DNA of 21,835 nt from Silene noctiflora (lineage: Eukaryota; Streptophyta; Magnoliopsida; Caryophyllales; Caryophyllaceae). Both the position numbers and the translations under genes were made by a program. Positions 19,518-21,835 of the stretch are shown here, one piece after another. Location of the stretch: assembly GCA_009801015.1 (NCBI GenBank), contig VHZZ01003107.1:34979-56813 (forward strand), given 5' to 3'. The notes beneath the pieces were generated by a model. That model was not told where the DNA came from, ran no database searches, and saw nothing but the letters and a program-made list of their open reading frames with translations. Positions within the stretch are counted from its first letter, which is position 1. The number at the start of each line of letters is the position of its first letter.

Positions 19518-19568
19518 ACGTGGGAGCCTAGGATTCCTTTTGATCCTTACGTTTCACTTTGAAACTAC

Positions 19569-19574
19569 TATATA
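19569..19574 (+). promoter_or_regulatory. TATA box of LTR copy 1
   Basis: TATATA within ACTACTATATAGCC, 51 bp after the palindrome pair; the same ACTACTATATA context occurs in copy 2. Confidence 0.6.
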
Positions 19575-20503
19575 GCCTCGACCCTTAGGCATCATTGTAC
19601 ATAATCCATACATTCTCATACATTCTATTTTACATTCTTCCTTAGCTTATTTCTCTTTAGTTTTTCTTTACAATTTCAGAAATTATAGTTAGTTACATTT
19701 GTAATCACACGCTAATCTTTTAGTTCTCATTTCAATACAAGTTCAAGTTCCTTTGATTTATCTTTGTTCTTATTCCTCAAGTTATAATCTCATTTCGGTA
19801 ATTTATATTCTCGCATTCTTGTTTTTCCACTTTGTTTACATTAGTTCAGTTATGTTATTTACATTTCTTTCATGTTAATCTTATGTTATCATTTAGCATT
19901 TACATTTACATTAGCATTTCTCTAGTAATTCTTATTTTAGTTTATGTTAATTAGTTTAATTTATATTTAATTTTCTTATTTCATTCTTAGTAATTTTATA
20001 TTCATCATTATGTTTATGCTCATTTCATCATTTTTAGTTATTATTATTTACATTATGTGTGAGTAATTTCTTCTTGTCTAGGGATTAGGGGAGCTATGTG
20101 ATAAGTGCATAATTTATANACTTTAACCCCTTATATTAGCTCCATTTTTTTATGTCATTTAACACTTATCATAGTGTTTTTAAGCTAATATTGTATTTCT
20201 AGTTGTATTTGCTTGTTTCAACATGTTTTGTAGGAAATTAAGCTTTTAGGAGCTAAATTCCACTAAATATGCAAGACTAGAATGCAAAGGCTAAGTCATG
20301 AGCAAGAGATGGACCAAGTGATGCAAAGTCAAGCCCAAAATCAAAGTCCAAATTAGAGTGGAAAACATGGGATTCCAAATGTTCTTAGGATGCCAAATGA
20401 AGATCTTAAACCGGGTGATTAATCAAGCATTTATCGCTAAACATTGGATGCCATTTGCAATTAAGGACGAAATTAAGAGAAATAAAATTGATGGACATTA
20501 CGT

Positions 20504-20535
20504 CCCCGATCGGGGTCACCCATCCCCGATCGGGG
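20504..20535. repeat. paired 12-bp palindromes in LTR copy 2
   Basis: CCCCGATCGGGG at 20504-20515 and 20524-20535, perfect and exactly 20 bp apart as in copy 1, although the bases between differ (TCACCCAT against TGGCCCGT). Confidence 0.95.
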
Positions 20536-20597
20536 TTGCATGCATTTATGTTACCTCGGATTCTCTAGGGTTGTTTACGTTTTGGACTTGCAACTAC

Positions 20598-20604
20598 TAT
20601 ATAA
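20598..20604 (+). promoter_or_regulatory. TATA box of LTR copy 2
   Basis: TATATAA, 62 bp after the palindrome pair, followed by AGGAGGGTTCA. Likely the U3 promoter driving the element transcript. Confidence 0.65.
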
Positions 20605-21559
20605 GGAGGGTTCACCCCCGGCCTTACACACCATTTTTTCCCTTACACAACTCCTTACACCTCTCTTACACACATTTTCTCATGTAATTCTCTCTAAGTA
20701 TTAGTAGATAGTTTAGTCTAGTTTAGATTAGTTTAGATTAGTATTTCATTCTTGTTACATTCTAATCATTCCTTTATACAATTTCCATTTCCAATTCAAG
20801 TTTATTCAAGTTATTGTTCTTCAAGTTCAAGTTCTTCATTTCCTCATTGTTGTTCATTTCCATTACGGTAATCCTTTCTAGTTTATATTTTATTTATGTT
20901 ATTTACTTTATAGTTTATATTTTATTTACATTATGTTTGCATTTCCATTTGTTATCATTTCTTTAATATGAGTAGCTAGATTTCATAAGTCTAGGGATTA
21001 CAGGAGTCATGTACAATAGATAATAAAATGAATTGCTAAATTGGTTAATCACTTATCATTTCTACACATGCTTAATTTGTAATGTTAATATTAGTTTATT
21101 GATCACATTCTAGGATTAAATATGTTATACAATATATAAGCCGAGAGGCACGTATTTGTATGAGAACTAGCATGTTGTAGTAGATCGACCTTACTCATAG
21201 TGAGAGCTTGTTAGGACCCGATTTAAGGCCGTTGCTAAAAGTGAAAGCTGGGTGTCGTTAGGCCTAGATGATAATTTGTGTTTACTAGTTTAACAACTAT
21301 TTAAATCATTGATTTGCATATATGAACCGAACTTCCTAGACGACTTTCATTTTATTGTTTGCTTTTATATTTTTACTTTGCATTTACCAATCAACCAACC
21401 CCCATAACTTGTGTTGTGACCATCCAAGGTAAAATTCTATCCATCACAACTAATTAGCAACCACCGCGCTCTCCGTGGATTCGACCCCTAAATACTACAT
21501 TTGTTTGTTGTTGCTAGGGAATTTATTTTTGCATAGGTTAATGACGACCTATCAAATTT

Positions 21560-21577
21560 TGGTGCCGTTGCCGGGGA
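21560..21577 (+). promoter_or_regulatory. gypsy primer-binding site, tRNA-Asp type
   Basis: TGGTGCCGTTGCCGGGGA closely matches the TGGCGCCGTTGCCGGGGA site complementary to tRNA-Asp, used by many plant Ty3/gypsy elements such as the Tat/Athila group. It lies 5 bp after the LTR end. Confidence 0.8.
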
Positions 21578-21714
21578 GCACGGTTTTGTTTTTTTTTTTG
21601 TTGTTGAATTTTATCTTGTCTTGTCCTAAGGAAAACTTGTTCCTTGGGATTGGTCTCACCATTTTCTTGGAGTTTTAGTACTTATTTTGTAGGTATTAAA
21701 GCTTGCCATTCATA

Positions 21715-21835
21715 ATGTTGGGTCGATCTCCCCCGCAACTAGCGTATGAGCCTATTCATGACTATCTCGATCGATGTTATGCCTATGTCGGTGGTCTCAA
21801 CTCTCTTGGATACACTTTTAGTGAATCTCACTTGG
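21715..21835 (+). CDS. start of gypsy gag, cut by window edge
   Basis: An ATG 137 bp after the primer-binding site opens a frame beginning MLGRSPPQLAYEPIHDYLDR that stays open to the last base (40 codons). Position and leader length fit the gag start of a tRNA-Asp-primed plant gypsy element. There are too few residues for a domain call, and whether the rest of the element is whole cannot be seen here. Confidence 0.55.
   Translation, partial: MLGRSPPQLAYEPIHDYLDRCYAYVGGLNSLGYTFSESHL

Larger units (their letters stand above)
19015..20098 (+). mobile_element. gypsy-type LTR copy 1, interrupted by copy 2
   Basis: Starts TGATGTGTCTAATATTTATA. Its body matches the copy at 20099 block by block: the CCCCCTAAATTA start block, TGTTTTGTAGGAAAT, AAATATGCAA, the paired palindromes, ACTACTATATA, the T-rich leader and GTCTAGGGATTA..GGAG. 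It stops just after that last block, where the next copy begins, while copy 2 continues for another 550 bp. Insertion of copy 2 into copy 1 explains this. Fossil. Confidence 0.65.
20099..21554 (+). repeat. gypsy-type 5' LTR (copy 2), about 1,456 bp
   Basis: Starts TGATA at 20099 and ends TATCA at 21554, a perfect 5-bp inverted end. A primer-binding site follows within 6 bp. The right part carries the CTCCGTGGATTCGACCCCTA segment common near the end of plant gypsy LTRs. Internal order: start block, GTAGGAAATTAAGC, palindrome pair, TATA box, leader. Both ends look whole. Open frames inside it show no domain and are not called genes. Confidence 0.8.

Noticed and set aside
20358-20687. 109-codon plus-strand frame
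   Set aside because: Lies across the U3 palindromes and TATA box of LTR copy 2; no protein motif.

Overview
This is nuclear DNA from a flowering plant, almost certainly a eudicot. The evidence is a plant-type cytosolic HSP70 with its intron at the conserved site, Ty1/copia and Ty3/gypsy LTR elements, an L1-type plant LINE, and several plant MITE families. Stowaway ends of the form CTCCCTCCGT...CATTTGTTTAC and the recurring TACTCCGTAT word suggest Caryophyllales, but that placement is a guess. Four isolated N bases (about 2519, 2624, 2725, 20119) are unresolved positions.

Layout. 1-1709 (minus strand): a copia LTR with its primer-binding site and gag region running off the left edge. 1710 to about 2640: probable 3' internal region of a second copy of the same kind, with an 88-bp tandem repeat and a polypurine tract next to the LTR. 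2640-10427: gene-poor DNA full of decayed transposons. It includes GGGTC-rich hAT-like elements, one of them (9054-9622) with a perfect 8-bp target duplication and sitting inside an older relative, a Tourist-like MITE (6605-6706) and a small CACTA-like element ending at 7871. 10428-14077 (minus): the only convincing host gene, a divergent 647-residue HSP70 in two exons. Its 1.7-kb intron carries Stowaway and Tourist-like MITEs. 14244-14802: a MULE-type MITE with long terminal inverted repeats just upstream of that gene. 14803-16960: repeat debris. 16965-18306 (minus): the 3' part of a dead LINE. 18307-21835 (plus): three related gypsy-type LTR copies in a row, apparently a nested insertion series. 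The last has a primer-binding site and the start of gag at the right edge.

The window shows no operon-like or multi-gene system. The points most worth a second look are: the MITE ending at intron base 6 next to the HSP70 splice donor; the divergent HSP70 with a non-EEVD tail; the pairs of 12-bp palindromes exactly 20 bp apart, upstream of the TATA box, in the gypsy LTRs; and the copia LTR flanked by internal sequence on both sides.
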